14,552 bases of DNA from CAZEJK01 sp964512045 (GTDB lineage: Bacteria; Acidobacteriota; Thermoanaerobaculia; Thermoanaerobaculales; Sulfomarinibacteraceae). Below are positions 14,338-14,552 of this stretch, one piece after another (position 1 is the stretch's first letter; every line of letters starts with the position of its first letter). The translations under genes and the position numbers were made by a program. The stretch lies in the NCBI GenBank assembly GCA_964512045.1, contig CAZEJK010000130.1:1-14552 (forward strand). The letters run 5' to 3'. Under the pieces are notes generated by a model. The model ran no database searches. It saw nothing but the letters and a program-made list of their open reading frames with translations, and had not been told where the DNA came from.

Positions 14338-14552
14338 GTGAGACGAGCAGGACTGATCGTTGCGCTGGTGCTCGCCCCGGCCGTGGCCTGGGGTCAGCAG
14401 ACGTTTCAGGTGTCGTTCGACGACACGCAGTACCTTCGCCTGTCGGTGGGAACCCGAGACGGGGTGATGTCGCGCTCCGAGGGCCAGCCGGAGGCCACCG
14501 ATGGCGTTCTGGTGCACCGCTCCGGTGGCACCATCGGTACGTTCTCCGCCGT
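14338..14552 (+). CDS. N-terminus of an exported protein, cut by the window edge
   Basis: 71 codons are visible from a GTG at 14338, with GAGGAAGG 6 nt upstream. A signal peptide is clear: MRRAGLIVALVLAPAVAWGQ, cleavage near WGQ. The mature start reads QTFQVSFDDTQYLRLSVGTR, then DGVMSRSEGQPEATDG; I do not recognise it. It sits 47 nt after the biotin carrier, so it is probably the fourth gene of the decarboxylase operon. That place is usually taken by the multi-helix beta subunit (MmdB/OadB), but this N-terminus is not like the usual one. It may be an extended beta subunit with a periplasmic lead, an extra secreted partner, or an unrelated gene. Confidence 0.65.
   Translation, partial: MRRAGLIVALVLAPAVAWGQQTFQVSFDDTQYLRLSVGTRDGVMSRSEGQPEATDGVLVHRSGGTIGTFSA

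Overview
The window is GC-rich with dense, mostly minus-strand coding. It looks like chromosomal DNA of a free-living Gram-negative bacterium: there are secreted proteins with signal peptides, a propeller/Y_Y_Y sensor fused to a SpoIIE-type phosphatase, a fused aspartokinase-homoserine dehydrogenase, a C69 dipeptidase, and a decarboxylase cluster of the sodium-pump type. Acidobacteriota, Gemmatimonadota and related lineages often carry this mixture, but nothing here fixes the phylum.

Left part (1-2956, minus strand) is a scarred accessory stretch. It holds an IS3-family remnant (OrfA start intact, the centre of OrfB lost), a small GGNCCN minisatellite, a toxin-antitoxin pair (AbrB-like antitoxin plus PIN-domain toxin) with a clear palindromic operator, and a sensor gene broken in the middle. 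That sensor keeps its signal peptide and first propeller repeats in one frame and its Y_Y_Y domain, membrane helix and intact phosphatase in another. Most of the propeller is missing.

Middle part (3007-8968, minus strand) is housekeeping-like. Read 5' to 3' it contains a secreted C69 dipeptidase, an RNase Z-like metallo-beta-lactamase-fold protein coupled to it by a 4-nt stop/start overlap, the bifunctional aspartokinase/homoserine dehydrogenase ThrA 21 nt further on, and then an MscS-type mechanosensitive channel. The first three probably form one operon that links peptide breakdown to amino-acid synthesis.

Right-centre part (8969-11902) alternates strands. It holds a plus-strand orphan protein of unknown family, convergent with a membrane-bound ferritin/VIT1 iron transporter (MbfA type). 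That transporter is divergent from a small secreted protein of unknown function, and the space between the two carries two perfect inverted repeats. Upstream of the decarboxylase cluster a promoter-like pair abuts a strong 12-bp hairpin.

Right part (11903-14552, plus strand) is an operon for a biotin-dependent acyl-CoA decarboxylase or carboxylase. It has the carboxyltransferase (MmdA/PccB type), an OadG-like one-helix subunit, a separate biotin carrier with an EAMKMEN site, and then the start of an unrecognised secreted or membrane-targeted protein cut by the window edge. The OadG-like subunit and free biotin carrier favour a Na+-translocating methylmalonyl-CoA decarboxylase over a soluble propionyl-CoA carboxylase. 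The membrane beta subunit and any biotin carboxylase are not in view.

No RNA gene, CRISPR array or complete mobile element was seen. No defence or obviously new multi-gene system is evident. The least explained items are the two orphan proteins (9279-9938 and 11087-11650), the fourth gene of the decarboxylase operon, and the dyad-rich spacer at 10869-11086.
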